Assembly (NCBI GenBank): GCA_963714205.1
Contig: CAVQNQ010000004.1
Location: 682,001 to 746,000 of the forward strand
DNA: 64,000 bases
Direction of reading: 5' to 3'
DNA from: CAVQNQ01 sp963714205
GTDB taxonomy: Bacteria > Acidobacteriota > Terriglobia > Bryobacterales > Bryobacteraceae
Each line of letters starts with the position of its first letter. Within the stretch, counting starts at the first letter, position 1. Position numbers and translations under genes: made by a program. The notes below the pieces were generated by a model. It was given only the letters and a program-made list of their open reading frames with translations. It was not told where the DNA came from and did not search any database. Shown here piece after piece: positions 25,395 to 34,091 of the stretch.

Positions 25395-26324
25395 TCACTT
25401 GCCGGTCATGGCCGGCAACAGCACCTTCGAGATCTGGATGGCCGCCGGTCCCAGCGTCACCAGAAGTATGCAAGGCAGGATGAAGAGGAAGATGGGAAAG
25501 ACCAGCTTCACCGCCACCTTGCCAGCACGTTCTTCGGCCTCGATGCGCCGGCGCACGCGCAGGTAGTCGGCGTGGACGCGCAGGGCCTCGGCGATCTCTG
25601 TCCCGAAGCGGTCGGCTTGTATGAGCACGGTGACGAACTTGCGCACCTCCGGTTCGCCCGTGCGAATCGCCAGGTTCTCGAGGGCTTCTTTGCGGCGCGT
25701 TCCGGCGGTCATTTCGAGGCCCAGCAGGTTGAGTTCGTCGCTCAACACCGGATGAACCAGGGCCAGTTCGCGGCCTACCAGGCGAAGGGTGCGGTCTATC
25801 GCAAGGCCCGATTCCGCGCACACCACCATGAGATCGAGCGCGTCCGGCAGCGCCTGACGCAGCTTGCGGCGGCGCGTTTTCACGCGGCGCGCCAGAACGA
25901 AGTCCGGCAGCCGGAAGCCGCCGAGCGCGGCTATGGCCACATAGGCAAACCTGCCCCACACACCCACATGGATTCGCGTTTGAAGCCCCAGGGCTAACAG
26001 GGCGAAGAGCGCCACCAGCGCGATCTTCAGGCCATAATAGACCGCCACGGCATTGGTCGCGCGGTAGCCCGCGGCGATCAGTTCCCGGCGATAACGCGAG
26101 GCTTTCTTGGGGTCGGGCGGCAGCTTCAGGCCGACCCGCTCGACAAGCTGCGTAATGGCGTAGAATCCCGGCACTCCCGGAGCCAGGCCGGACGGCAGGA
26201 CCGCCGCGGAGGCCGGCTGCAGGTTCTCATAGACTTGGCCCGCCCGCACATAGCGCCGGTAACCGAACAGCGCGATGGCCGTTCCAATCGCGAGAAAGAC
26301 GAATAACGCGAGTCCAATTGCCAT
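25395..26324 (-). CDS. tadC: TadC-like inner membrane platform protein
   Basis: 309 residues. An N-terminal membrane segment, two central ones and a C-terminal one surround a T2SF/GspF-type cytosolic domain (LRQALPDALDLMVVCAESG, AIDRTLRLVGRELA, VRKFVTVLIQADRFGTEIAEALRVHA in parts). With TadB it forms the platform on which the TadA ATPase drives Flp pilus polymerisation. Last gene of the minus-strand Tad arm, 3 nt after tadB. Confidence 0.93.
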   Translation of the reverse strand: MAIGLALFVFLAIGTAIALFGYRRYVRAGQVYENLQPASAAVLPSGLAPGVPGFYAITQLVERVGLKLPPDPKKASRYRRELIAAGYRATNAVAVYYGLKIALVALFALLALGLQTRIHVGVWGRFAYVAIAALGGFRLPDFVLARRVKTRRRKLRQALPDALDLMVVCAESGLAIDRTLRLVGRELALVHPVLSDELNLLGLEMTAGTRRKEALENLAIRTGEPEVRKFVTVLIQADRFGTEIAEALRVHADYLRVRRRIEAEERAGKVAVKLVFPIFLFILPCILLVTLGPAAIQISKVLLPAMTGK

Positions 26325-26327
26325 TTC

Positions 26328-27293
26328 TTAGACCTCGATGTTGACGATTTTCTTCATGCACGCATAGCCGATCACCTGGGCCACCGCGGCGGCGATCAAA
26401 ATCAAACGGCCGGCCGGTTCGTCGGTCATGTGCTTGAAGTAGGCCGGATTGATCGTGTTCATTACCAGGACTAATGCGATGGGCAGAATCGTGAGCACGC
26501 GCGCGGTCAGGCGGCCCTGGGAACTGGCGGCACGGATATGACCCTTCAGACGCAGCCGCTCGCGGATCGAGAAGGACAACTTGCCGAGAGTTTCCGCCAG
26601 GTTGCCTCCGGTCTCGCGCTGCAACAGGACGGCCGCCACGAAGAAGCGCAGTTCGAGCAGCGGCACGCGCGCGACGAGGTTCTTCAAGGCCACCTCCAGC
26701 GCAGACCCCAAAGCCAGCTCGCGGCTGACTTTCAGGAACTCGGAGCGCAGCGGCTCGGTGGTCTCCGGAATCAGCATCTCGAGCGTGATGGGGAAGGCGT
26801 TTCCGGTGCGCACGGACCGCGCCAGAAAATCGATGGCATCCGGCAACTGCTCCTGGAAGGCCCGCATGATTTTGGAGGTTCTATGGAGGAGATAGAGGAA
26901 CGGCACGGCCCCCAGCAGAAAGGCTCCCGCCACCGGACCGACGGGACCGAACAACCGCGCGAACTTGGTGCCGGCATAAAAACCGGCCACCCCAAAAGCG
27001 ATCGAGGCCGCCAGAAGCCCGGTGAGGCTCCACTTCGGGCCCATGCGGCGAACGGCCAGGGGGACCCAGTCCAGACCCGGTGTCCTCTCCAGCAACTGTT
27101 CCAGACCGCGGTTGCGCGCCGGCCCGGGCTGGATCATCACCGACGTAGTGACTTTGGGCTCCTGCGGATCGATGCTGTCCAGCATGGCCTTGATGCGCGC
27201 CTCATGCGAGGCGTCGACGACCCGCAAAACGGCCATGGAAATAGCGGCGATGAGCACAAAGAAGCCCGCAAACAGCGACAGCCAGAGATTCAT
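26328..27293 (-). CDS. tadB: TadB-like inner membrane platform protein
   Basis: 321 residues. N-terminal membrane anchor, then two central membrane segments and a T2SF domain (FQEQLPDAIDFLARSVRTGN, LLQRETGGNLAETLGKLS, IRERLRLKGHIRAASSQGRL), then C-terminal membrane helices. Ribosome binding site AGGAG precedes the ATG, 9 nt after tadA. Partner of TadC in the Tad secretion platform. Confidence 0.93.
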   Translation of the reverse strand: MNLWLSLFAGFFVLIAAISMAVLRVVDASHEARIKAMLDSIDPQEPKVTTSVMIQPGPARNRGLEQLLERTPGLDWVPLAVRRMGPKWSLTGLLAASIAFGVAGFYAGTKFARLFGPVGPVAGAFLLGAVPFLYLLHRTSKIMRAFQEQLPDAIDFLARSVRTGNAFPITLEMLIPETTEPLRSEFLKVSRELALGSALEVALKNLVARVPLLELRFFVAAVLLQRETGGNLAETLGKLSFSIRERLRLKGHIRAASSQGRLTARVLTILPIALVLVMNTINPAYFKHMTDEPAGRLILIAAAVAQVIGYACMKKIVNIEV

Positions 27294-27302
27294 GCCGGTC
27301 TC

Positions 27303-28649
27303 CTAACGAATGTCCACAACGGTCTGAAAGAGCTCGGCGGGCAGATCGATCCCCGAGGTGCGCATGGTTTCGTAGCACGCCGGGCGGATTCCGGTGGCCC
27401 GGAAGCGCCCGACCACGCGGCCGCTGGGAGTCACGCCCTGCCGCTCGAACAGAAAAATGTCCTGCGTGGTGATGGTGTCCGACTCCATGCCCACGCATTC
27501 GGAAACGTGTGTGATATGCCGCGAGCCGTCGCTGAAACGGGCCACGTGGATGAACAGGTCGATGGCGGAGGTGATCTGCTGGCGGATGGATTGAATGCTC
27601 ATGCTCGCGTTGGCCATGCCCATCATGACTTCCAGCCGCGACAGGCCGTCGCGCGGGCTGTTGGCGTGGATGGTGGTGAGCGAGCCGTCGTGGCCCGTGT
27701 TCATGGCCTGCATCATGTCGAGCGCTTCCTCGCCGCGCACCTCGCCCACGATGATGCGATCGGGCCGCATCCGGAGGGCGTTGATCACCAGCTCGCGGAT
27801 GCGTATGGCGCCCGCGCCTTCGATGTTGGCCGGCCTGGTTTCCATGCGCACCATGTGGGTCTGGTGCAACTGCAGCTCGGCGGCGTCCTCGATGCTCACG
27901 ATGCGCTCTTCCTCCGGGATGAAGGACGAAAGCACGTTGAGCAGAGTCGTCTTGCCCGCGCCCGTGCCTCCCGAAACCACCACGTTCAGGCGCGCGGCGA
28001 CGGCGGCGCTCAGGAAGCTGCAAATGCCCTCGGTCCAGGTCAGGTTCCTCACCAGGTCGTGGGCCTGCAAGGGAACCCGCCCGAAGCGCCGGATGGAGAG
28101 GGCGGGGCCATCCACGGCGACCGGTGGGATCACCGCGTTGACGCGCGATCCGTCCGGCAGCCGGGCGTCCACCATGGGACACGATTCATCGATGCGCCGT
28201 CCCACGCGGCTGACGATCCGCTCGATGATGCGCAACAGGTGGTTATTATCTTTGAACTCGACGGGCGTGCGGTACAGCTTGCCGGCCCGCTCCACGTAAA
28301 CCAGGTTCGGCCGGCTCACCAGGATGTCGCTGATGGTGGGATCATGCAGCAAAGGCTCGAGCGGCCCCAGGCCGAAGACCTCGTGCAGCACTTCGTCCAC
28401 CACCCTGCGCTGCTCCTGGAAATTCAGCGGCACCGGTTCCTGCTCCAGCAGGCGCGCGAGCACGTTGCGGATCTCGCTGCGCATGCGGTCGTCGGGCAGG
28501 GACAGGAGAGCTTCCAGGTTCACGGCCCCCAGCAACTTGCGGTGGAGCTCGAATTTCAGGTTCTGGTAAGCGGAGGCGCCGCCCGTGGGCAGCAGCTCGA
28601 AGCCCGCGGGCTGCGGGCCGTGATCGAGTGTTTCCGTATTGGATGCCAT
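27303..28649 (-). CDS. tadA: TadA/CpaF secretion ATPase
   Basis: 448 residues. After an N-terminal helical domain comes the T2SSE ATPase: Walker A SGGTGAGKTTLLN near residue 233, Asp-box IVSIEDAAELQLHQ, Walker B region IIVGEVRGEEALDMMQAMNTGHDG in parts and the His-box TTIHANSPRDGLSRLE. It powers pilus assembly from the cytosolic face. Ribosome binding site TAGGAGAA before ATG; 7 nt after tadZ. Confidence 0.95.
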   Translation of the reverse strand: MASNTETLDHGPQPAGFELLPTGGASAYQNLKFELHRKLLGAVNLEALLSLPDDRMRSEIRNVLARLLEQEPVPLNFQEQRRVVDEVLHEVFGLGPLEPLLHDPTISDILVSRPNLVYVERAGKLYRTPVEFKDNNHLLRIIERIVSRVGRRIDESCPMVDARLPDGSRVNAVIPPVAVDGPALSIRRFGRVPLQAHDLVRNLTWTEGICSFLSAAVAARLNVVVSGGTGAGKTTLLNVLSSFIPEEERIVSIEDAAELQLHQTHMVRMETRPANIEGAGAIRIRELVINALRMRPDRIIVGEVRGEEALDMMQAMNTGHDGSLTTIHANSPRDGLSRLEVMMGMANASMSIQSIRQQITSAIDLFIHVARFSDGSRHITHVSECVGMESDTITTQDIFLFERQGVTPSGRVVGRFRATGIRPACYETMRTSGIDLPAELFQTVVDIR

Positions 28650-28656
28650 GGTTCTC

Positions 28657-29844
28657 CTAGCCGAACAAGAACGATTTCTTGGTCTTCTTCACGTTCACGG
28701 GTTCTTCGATCCCCGCCAGTTTGTCCGCCAGCAGCGCCATGGACTCGCCCAGAGGCAACTCCGGCTCGATCAGACGCGGTTCGGCATAAGCCTCGGCGAG
28801 CGCCTGGTGGTCGTTGGGGATCACCGCATAAACCGGGAAGTCCATGATGCGCTCCAGTTCGGGCACCTGGATCTTCGCGCGCTTGGGCAAGCGGTTGATC
28901 ACCAACTTTAACCGATTGGCTCCCATGTTGTGCTTCCCGAGCGTGCGCAAGGCCTGTTTGGCCGTGCGCAGGGCTGGCAGTTCGTCGGTGGTGACCAGCA
29001 CGAGGCCATCCACGACGTTGAGGAGGTGGCAAGCCGTGGGCGTCAGTCCGTGGCCGAAATCGGCGATCGTAAAATCGTATTGCGACCGCCAGAAGCGCGT
29101 CAGGATCGAGAGCGCGCGGCTCTGGCCGGAGAATTCGGTGGGTTGCGGCGGCGCGCCGATCAGGTCCACTCCCTCGCGCGTGGAGGTCACCAGCGCCTTC
29201 CAGAGGGTCAGATCGAGCCGGTTCAGGTTGTCGAGCGCGTCCTGGATGGTGTAGCGGGGCGTGGCCTGCATGAGCACGCTGGCGTTGCCGGCGCAGAAAT
29301 CCATATCCGCCAGCAGAACCTGTTTCTTGGTCCTGCGGCGCAGGTATGCGGCCGTGTGGCACGCCAGCGTGGTGGCTCCGCAGGCTCCCCTCGCGGAGAG
29401 GAACGCCAGGACCGATCCGCCGTCGCGGCGGCCGTTGCCCTCTCGCGCGCACTCGCCGGCGACGCGCGACAGGGCTTCCAAGGAGTGGCTCTCGAACGGC
29501 GGATAGAGAAACTCGCTGGCTCCCGCGCGCATGGCCTGCAAAATGATTTCCGGGTCGGCTGCGTGATGAATGGCGATTACGCGCGGGGCGCCGGCGCTGG
29601 CGCGAATCTGGCGGACCGCCTCGGCGGAATCCACGGGCAGGCCAGGCAGGCCGAGCAGCAGGACATCCGGCTGCATGCGGCCGATTTCGGCGGCCAGCTC
29701 GGCGATGCCCGAGCCGGCTACATCGCCCAGCAGACTCACCGGCGCCGCGCGCAGGGCTTGATAGACCTGCTGGCGCAGATCCGGCTCGGAGATGGCCACG
29801 GCAACGGAGATTTGGTTTGGTTTGACAGACTCGAGTTGCGTCAT
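28657..29844 (-). CDS. tadZ: TadZ/CpaE-like ParA-family localisation protein
   Basis: 395 residues. Residues 1-130 are a REC-like domain (ISVAVAISEPDLRQQVYQAL, DVLLLGLPGLP) and residues 140-395 a ParA/MinD-like domain with a divergent P-loop (SARGACGATTLA), LLADMDFCAGN and TIADFGHGLTPTA. TadZ proteins set the polar position of the Tad machine. The ATG overlaps the restored secretin stop as ATGA. In the sequence as given the secretin frame runs straight into this gene without a stop because of an indel at 29948-29952; I treat TadZ as separate. Confidence 0.9.
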   Translation of the reverse strand: MTQLESVKPNQISVAVAISEPDLRQQVYQALRAAPVSLLGDVAGSGIAELAAEIGRMQPDVLLLGLPGLPVDSAEAVRQIRASAGAPRVIAIHHAADPEIILQAMRAGASEFLYPPFESHSLEALSRVAGECAREGNGRRDGGSVLAFLSARGACGATTLACHTAAYLRRRTKKQVLLADMDFCAGNASVLMQATPRYTIQDALDNLNRLDLTLWKALVTSTREGVDLIGAPPQPTEFSGQSRALSILTRFWRSQYDFTIADFGHGLTPTACHLLNVVDGLVLVTTDELPALRTAKQALRTLGKHNMGANRLKLVINRLPKRAKIQVPELERIMDFPVYAVIPNDHQALAEAYAEPRLIEPELPLGESMALLADKLAGIEEPVNVKKTKKSFLFG

Positions 29845-31275
29845 CGTTGCACGCCTCTCATGCCCAGCGGCGGTTCGGGAGCCGACATGGTGGCCGGGAT
29901 CAGCTTCTGTTCGATCATCTGCTCGACGGGCACGGGAGCTCCGTGCCGGGGGCGGGTTGGTATCCGGTGTGCCAGCTTCGGGCGTCTTCGTTCCGCCGTC
30001 CTTGAGGAACGGCTTGGGCATATCGACCTGCGGCGGAGTCGTTCCGGCCGGGAGGGGATGGACTAATTGGGGAGTCACTACCACCAGCAGCTCGGACTTG
30101 GTGCGGCTCAAGGAGCGCGATTGAAACAAGCGGCCGAAGAAAGGGATATTACCCAGCCCCGGCACTTTGCTGAGATTGTCGGTGACGCGGTTGTCGAGCA
30201 GGCCGGCGATGGCGAAACTCTGCCCATTCTCGAGCTCGATCTCGGTGCTGACTCTTCGCACGTCGAGCCCCGGAACGACGAAGCCTTGATAGCTCAAGCC
30301 GTTGGCGTAATCCAGGGCGCTCACTTCGGGAGCCACCTGAAGCTTGATGGAGCCGCGCGGCGTGATGGTGGGAACGAACTTGATGCGGACGCCGAATTCG
30401 CGGAACTGTATGGTGACGGTGGTCAGTCCGGTGCCGCCCGCTCCCTGAACCACGGGATAGGGAAATTCGCCGCCCGCCAGGAAGCTGGCCTCCTTGCCGT
30501 CCATGGCCAGCAGGTCCGGCTCGGCCAGGATCTGGATCAGGTTTTTGGCCTGCAGCGCCTGGATCGTGGCTCCCAGATTTAGATCCGGCCGGAATAGGAA
30601 CAGGTTGAGCGCGTTGGTAATCGAGAAACCGTTGCTGGAGTTGTTCGTGATGTTCGTGGGCTGGGGCGCGGCAAACTGCCCGGTGGTAACCGCGCCGGTG
30701 GTGTTGCCCGCGCCGGTGCTGAAGAAGTTGGCTCCCAGCTCCAGGCTGGCGTTCCGGTCCACGTCCGCGAAGCGGATCTTGAGCAGGATCTCCGGTTGAA
30801 CGGGCGGAACGGCCACGCGCAGCAAGTTCACGGTCTTGCCCAAGCTTGCGGCGATAGCCGCGGCCCGCTCCGCGTCGGAGAGGTCCTTCACCGAGCCGCG
30901 CAGAAAGACGGTTTCGTTTTCCACGTCCACGTCGGCGCCTTCGCCAACTTCGCGGCGCAGCTCTCCGCGAATTCGCTCGACCTTCGAGGGCGAGGGGCTG
31001 ACATGCACCTCGTAAGTCATGTAAGCGCCGCCGCGCGGCCAGACCACCACGCTGGTGTCGCCCGGCGCCTTGCCGTTCAGCAGCACCTGGTTGGCCGTGA
31101 TGGCCACCGCCTCCAGCACGTCGCCGGAAGCCACCGATACTCTCTCCACTCCGCCGGCTACTTCGAGCACGTGCGATCTGCCCACCGTCAGATCCAGTTG
31201 CGGAGCGGCGGGCGTCTGGGCGCGCATCGATTGCAGCGCCAGGGGCAGGAATGCCAGAATCAGCAGGTCTCTCAT
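29841..31275 (-). pseudogene. rcpA: Tad secretin RcpA/CpaC, frameshifted near its end
   Basis: Signal peptide MRDLLILAFLPLALQSMRA, an N-terminal pilus-secretin domain (HVLEVAGGVERVSVASGDVLEAV in parts) and a secretin domain (LQAKNLIQILAEPDLLAMDG, FREFGVRIKFVPTI, RRVSTEIELENGQSFAIAGLL, LLVVVTPQLVHPLP). It forms the outer membrane pore for the pilus. After about residue 441 the reading frame loses sense. Removing one base from the G5 run at 29948-29952 gives a tail APVPVEQMIEQ... GMRGVQR and a stop at 29841, overlapping tadZ as ATGA. Corrected length about 477 residues. Either an assembly error or a real frameshift. Confidence 0.88.
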
Positions 31276-32195
31276 TTCATCACCTCTTGTGCGTTTTTTT
31301 CCCGAAGAACGTGACCCACTACCACGGCGTCCCGCTTTCCGTTCTGAATCACTTCCACCGTCACGGGAACCGCCACGCGTTCCGGTGGCGCCGGCGGGGA
31401 GGGCGGAGCTGCCGCGGCGGGTTTGGCGGCGGGCGGCGCGGCCGGCCGCATGGCCGTGGTTTTGCGCGGCGGGGGAGCGTCACTGCCGGTTCCATCGAGC
31501 AGCAGATGTGCGCTCGAAACGCCGGCGGTCTTCACCGTGCCGGTGTCCAGCGGATTGCGCAGCACGAGCTGCACCTTCATATGGCCGCTCGCCAGGCTTA
31601 ACTTTTCGGCGTCCTCCGGCGTTACCAGCAGATTGACCACCTGCACGGAGGCGGGCTTGCCCTGGGCGTCGCGCTCCAGATTCTGACCGGCCGAAAGCAC
31701 CTCGATGTTCTGCAGGATCGTCCGCGTAATCATGTTATTAGAGGTCTGGTTGGGCGGCGTGCCGGAAGAAAGGATATCGACGCGCATCCCCGGGAGAACG
31801 AAGCCGGAAACGCCCACCACCTCGTCCACCTTGACGGCCACGGCGCGCATTCCGGGCGGAATAATGGCGGCCAGACCGGCGCCCGCGCCGCGCGGAGCCA
31901 GCCGGTTCTCCGGAAAAGGCTCGCCCCGGTTCACGTTGGCTGTCAGACCGCGGCCCACCACGTCCTCGCGGCGCACGACCCACTGCGGGTCCATGGCGCC
32001 GTTCCATTCCGTGAGGCGAACATCCGAATCCTGGACCAGAGCCCCTACTGCCAGGTCCCGCGCAGCGACCGCAACCAGCGGACCGGAGGCCCGCGGGGCG
32101 CTCGCGCGCGCCACCATCACGCGGTAGACCAGCGTGCTGGCGGCCAAGGCTCCGGTAACCGCAAATATCAATACTGTGATCAAGCGCCGTCGCAT
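31272..32195 (-). CDS. cpaB: Flp pilus assembly protein CpaB/RcpC
   Basis: 307 residues. One N-terminal membrane helix, then a SAF domain (LVAVAARDLAVGALVQDSDV, NRGEPFPENRLA) and an RcpC-like region (GMRAVAVKVDEVVGVSGFVLPGMRVDIL in parts; VVNLLVTPEDAEKLSLAS). A proline/alanine-rich linker near residue 255 leads to a short C-terminal strand pair. It acts in the periplasm with the secretin. The stop overlaps the secretin start as ATGA. Confidence 0.92.
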   Translation of the reverse strand: MRRRLITVLIFAVTGALAASTLVYRVMVARASAPRASGPLVAVAARDLAVGALVQDSDVRLTEWNGAMDPQWVVRREDVVGRGLTANVNRGEPFPENRLAPRGAGAGLAAIIPPGMRAVAVKVDEVVGVSGFVLPGMRVDILSSGTPPNQTSNNMITRTILQNIEVLSAGQNLERDAQGKPASVQVVNLLVTPEDAEKLSLASGHMKVQLVLRNPLDTGTVKTAGVSSAHLLLDGTGSDAPPPRKTTAMRPAAPPAAKPAAAAPPSPPAPPERVAVPVTVEVIQNGKRDAVVVGHVLREKNAQEVMK

Positions 32196-32207
32196 CCCAT
32201 TTCTCTC

Positions 32208-32363
32208 CTAACTGCTCAACCTCGTTGTAATAACGGTCCAGATCGAGGTGATCGCGCCGCTGAAGGCTTGCAGCGCGGCTATGCATACCACGGCGATCAA
32301 CGCCGCCAGCAGGGCATACTCGACCATATCCTGGCCGCACTCCCCGGCACGAAATTCATCCAT
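32208..32363 (-). CDS. second Flp pilin, cysteine-containing
   Basis: 51 residues. The prepilin site G|QDMVEYA is at residues 10-16 and is followed by a hydrophobic helix (LLAALIAVVCIAAL). Cysteines at position 9, in the leader, and position 27, in the helix, are absent from the other pilin. Ribosome binding site AAGGAGGG 8 nt before ATG; 12 nt before cpaB. Probably a minor pilin because it follows the hairpin at 32409-32429. Confidence 0.9.
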   Translation of the reverse strand: MDEFRAGECGQDMVEYALLAALIAVVCIAALQAFSGAITSIWTVITTRLSS

Positions 32364-32408
32364 AACACTGGCCCTCCTTAACAAAAGCCGCTCCCCAACA
32401 ACCTGGCG

Positions 32409-32429
32409 GGGGCCGCTCTGAGCGGCCCC
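32409..32429 (-). terminator. GC hairpin between the two Flp pilin genes (attenuator or mRNA stabiliser)
   Basis: Perfect 9-bp inverted repeat GGGGCCGCT-CTG-AGCGGCCCC, 14 nt after the stop of the first pilin. No T-run follows directly on the minus strand, so it is a weak terminator at best. It could limit read-through to the machinery genes and protect the abundant pilin mRNA. Confidence 0.6.
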
Positions 32430-32443
32430 GCTCCGCGGCAGAC

Positions 32444-32617
32444 CTACGGAAGGTCGGCGGCGACTGTGCCAGCGATGGCATTGAAGCCGGTCTTGAGGTT
32501 GGTGCCGAACGTAGTCACGCCCACAACCGCGACCAAGGCGATCAGCGCGATCACCAGACCGTACTCCACCATGTCCTGGCCTTGCTCTTCTGCGATGAAC
32601 TGTTTCAAAAAATTCAT
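32444..32617 (-). CDS. flp: Flp family type IVb pilin, probable major pilin
   Basis: 57 residues. Leader MNFLKQFIAEEQG, cleavage after the glycine, mature start QDMVEYGLVIALIALVAVVGV, then TTFGTNLKTGFNAIAG. The E5/Y6 pair after the cleavage site is typical of Flp pilins. Ribosome binding site GAGGAGAG is strong. A small hairpin CGTGG...CCACG lies in the 5' gap after the PilZ-like gene. The prepilin peptidase that must cleave it is not in the window. Confidence 0.93.
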   Translation of the reverse strand: MNFLKQFIAEEQGQDMVEYGLVIALIALVAVVGVTTFGTNLKTGFNAIAGTVAADLP

Positions 32618-32712
32618 TTCCGTTTCTCTCCTCGAAAGTTGAAATTGGGTTGATCTCTTCGTGGTCTCGCGGCCACGGCTAACAATGACTAGATTCGATT
32701 GCCGATTCCTCA

Positions 32713-33030
32713 TCACTCGGCATACCTGCGGAACTCCATCGAGACGATCCGCAGCTCCACGCGCGAACCCACGCCCGAGCGATCCACGCTGCGGATAACG
32801 GCTTCGCAGGCGAGCGCTCTCGGCGCGAGGCCGTGAGTAGCCGGCAGCTCGATCGTGAGGCACACCGCGCTGAGCGGCCGCAGCCACCTCGCCGCGGCAT
32901 CTCCGTTCACCGTCACGACAGCCGAATCCCGAGCCACTTCTTCAGTGGCGCCCTCGGCCTTCGCTCCCGCCACGGCGGGTCTCGAAAGCGTGCACCGTAG
33001 CCTGACTTTGGCTCGTATCGGCTCGATCAT
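32713..33030 (-). CDS. small PilZ-like protein at the head of the Tad arm
   Basis: 105 residues with a beta-rich pattern (IRAKVRLRCTLSR, LRPLSAVCLTIELPATHG, LACEAVIRSVDRSGVGSRVEL) resembling PilZ-type barrels described near pili. The canonical RxxxR and DxSxxG residues are not clear, so c-di-GMP binding is doubtful. It is the first gene of the minus arm, 95 nt before the major pilin, and faces the LuxR-type regulator across the divergent region. Confidence 0.55.
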   Translation of the reverse strand: MIEPIRAKVRLRCTLSRPAVAGAKAEGATEEVARDSAVVTVNGDAAARWLRPLSAVCLTIELPATHGLAPRALACEAVIRSVDRSGVGSRVELRIVSMEFRRYAE

Positions 33031-33322
33031 CCGCGATTCGAATGTACGAGTAAGTGGGAGGCGCCCGCATCCTATGCGTAGTTAGTACGAGTAACTAACT
33101 GCGCACTAACTCACACTTCCCGCACCGGCTCTTGCTGGAGCGCCGAAAGCCGCGAGAAGGCGGTTTCGGCGGGTTCAGTAGGTCTAGTACCGGTGTGGCG
33201 CATGCGGATCATCAAGTACTCCGCCTTGGCATGGCGCGTGCAATACCGCACGTCCGAAGTCAAGTTCAAGTACAGGCCCAACCGGGCAAGCACACGTTCA
33301 AACAGGAGCTGACCAGATTCAG
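33031..33322. promoter_or_regulatory. divergent control region of the two Tad arms with repeat cluster
   Basis: 292 bases. GTACGAGTAA occurs at 33044-33053 and 33085-33094, 41 bp apart on the same strand. The second copy is embedded in the inverted repeat AGTTAGT-(7)-ACTAACT at 33080-33100, and a third ACTAACT is at 33105-33111. This looks like an operator array for a dimeric regulator such as the adjacent LuxR-type protein. Short open frames in 33111-33326 have no recognisable product. Confidence 0.5.
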
Positions 33323-34081
33323 ATGAGCGCGCAAAATGAAACGGCGAAATTCAAGATCATGTTATTTACGGATCAGCCCCAGTTGAGGTTGGGAGCCACG
33401 TGCCTGTTGTCGTCGGCTGGTGAATTCGAGATTATTGGCGGGCCCTCGAAAGTCGTCGATCTCCTGCCCTGTGCCCGCCAGGAGCAGCCGCACGTCCTGC
33501 TGATCGACTTGAATCCCGAGATGACGCTGGCCTTCTTCGCGGTTCTTCACGAAGCCATCCCCGAATGCCGCATCGTGCTGTGGGCCCGCGGGGTTTCGGG
33601 CGAAGTGGCGCTCCAGGCCCGCCAATCGGGCATCGCTGGGATCGTGCAGCGCACCAGCGATAACGAAAATTTTATGGATCAGTTGAAAAATATTGCGAAA
33701 GGAAGGCCGGTATTTGAGAACCGCGAGCCGGAGCGGTCGACGCAGGTGAAGCTAACGCGCCGCGAAAGCCAGATCATCGGACTGCTGGCCCAGGGCCTGA
33801 AGAACAAAGAGATCGGGGCCTGTCTGGGGATCACGGAAGGCACGGTCAAGAGCTACCTGGTGCACCTCTTTCAAAAGGTAGGCGCTCGCGACCGCTTCGA
33901 ACTGGCAGTACTGGGACTGAAGAACGCCTACTTCGGGCAGGCTAACTGGGATGGAGAGAACAGCTTCGTCACCGAGTCCGAGGATGAACGGGCGCGGCCG
34001 TTTCTGCGGACCCTTGTATTGGTCGAGCCGGCGCGCCGCGGCGGCTATCCCGAACAATCCAGGCAGGCCGCCGGGGCATAG
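33323..34081 (+). CDS. LuxR/NarL-type regulator with atypical receiver domain
   Basis: 252 residues. The N-terminal receiver-like domain (FKIMLFTDQPQLRLGATCLL) keeps the aspartate in LLIDLNPEM, but the acidic pair is reduced and the lysine position reads IVQRTSDNENF, so phosphorylation is uncertain. The HTH is clear (LTRRESQIIGLLAQGLKNKEI, LGITEGTVKSYLVHLFQK) near residues 140-200. It heads the plus arm of the Tad locus and faces the repeat cluster at 33044-33111, so it is the likely pilus regulator. SD-like AGGAG lies about 15 nt from the ATG, too far for a strong site. Confidence 0.88.
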   Translation: MSAQNETAKFKIMLFTDQPQLRLGATCLLSSAGEFEIIGGPSKVVDLLPCARQEQPHVLLIDLNPEMTLAFFAVLHEAIPECRIVLWARGVSGEVALQARQSGIAGIVQRTSDNENFMDQLKNIAKGRPVFENREPERSTQVKLTRRESQIIGLLAQGLKNKEIGACLGITEGTVKSYLVHLFQKVGARDRFELAVLGLKNAYFGQANWDGENSFVTESEDERARPFLRTLVLVEPARRGGYPEQSRQAAGA

Positions 34082-34091
34082 AGGAGAGCTG

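Noticed and set aside
28657..31275. An 872-residue secretin-TadZ fusion protein
   Set aside because: The linking segment is out-of-frame arginine-rich sequence, while a one-base correction gives a proper secretin tail and a stop overlapping the tadZ start.
33132..33326. 64-codon frame in the Tad divergent region
   Set aside because: It runs into the LuxR-type gene start and shows no protein family; better explained as a control region.
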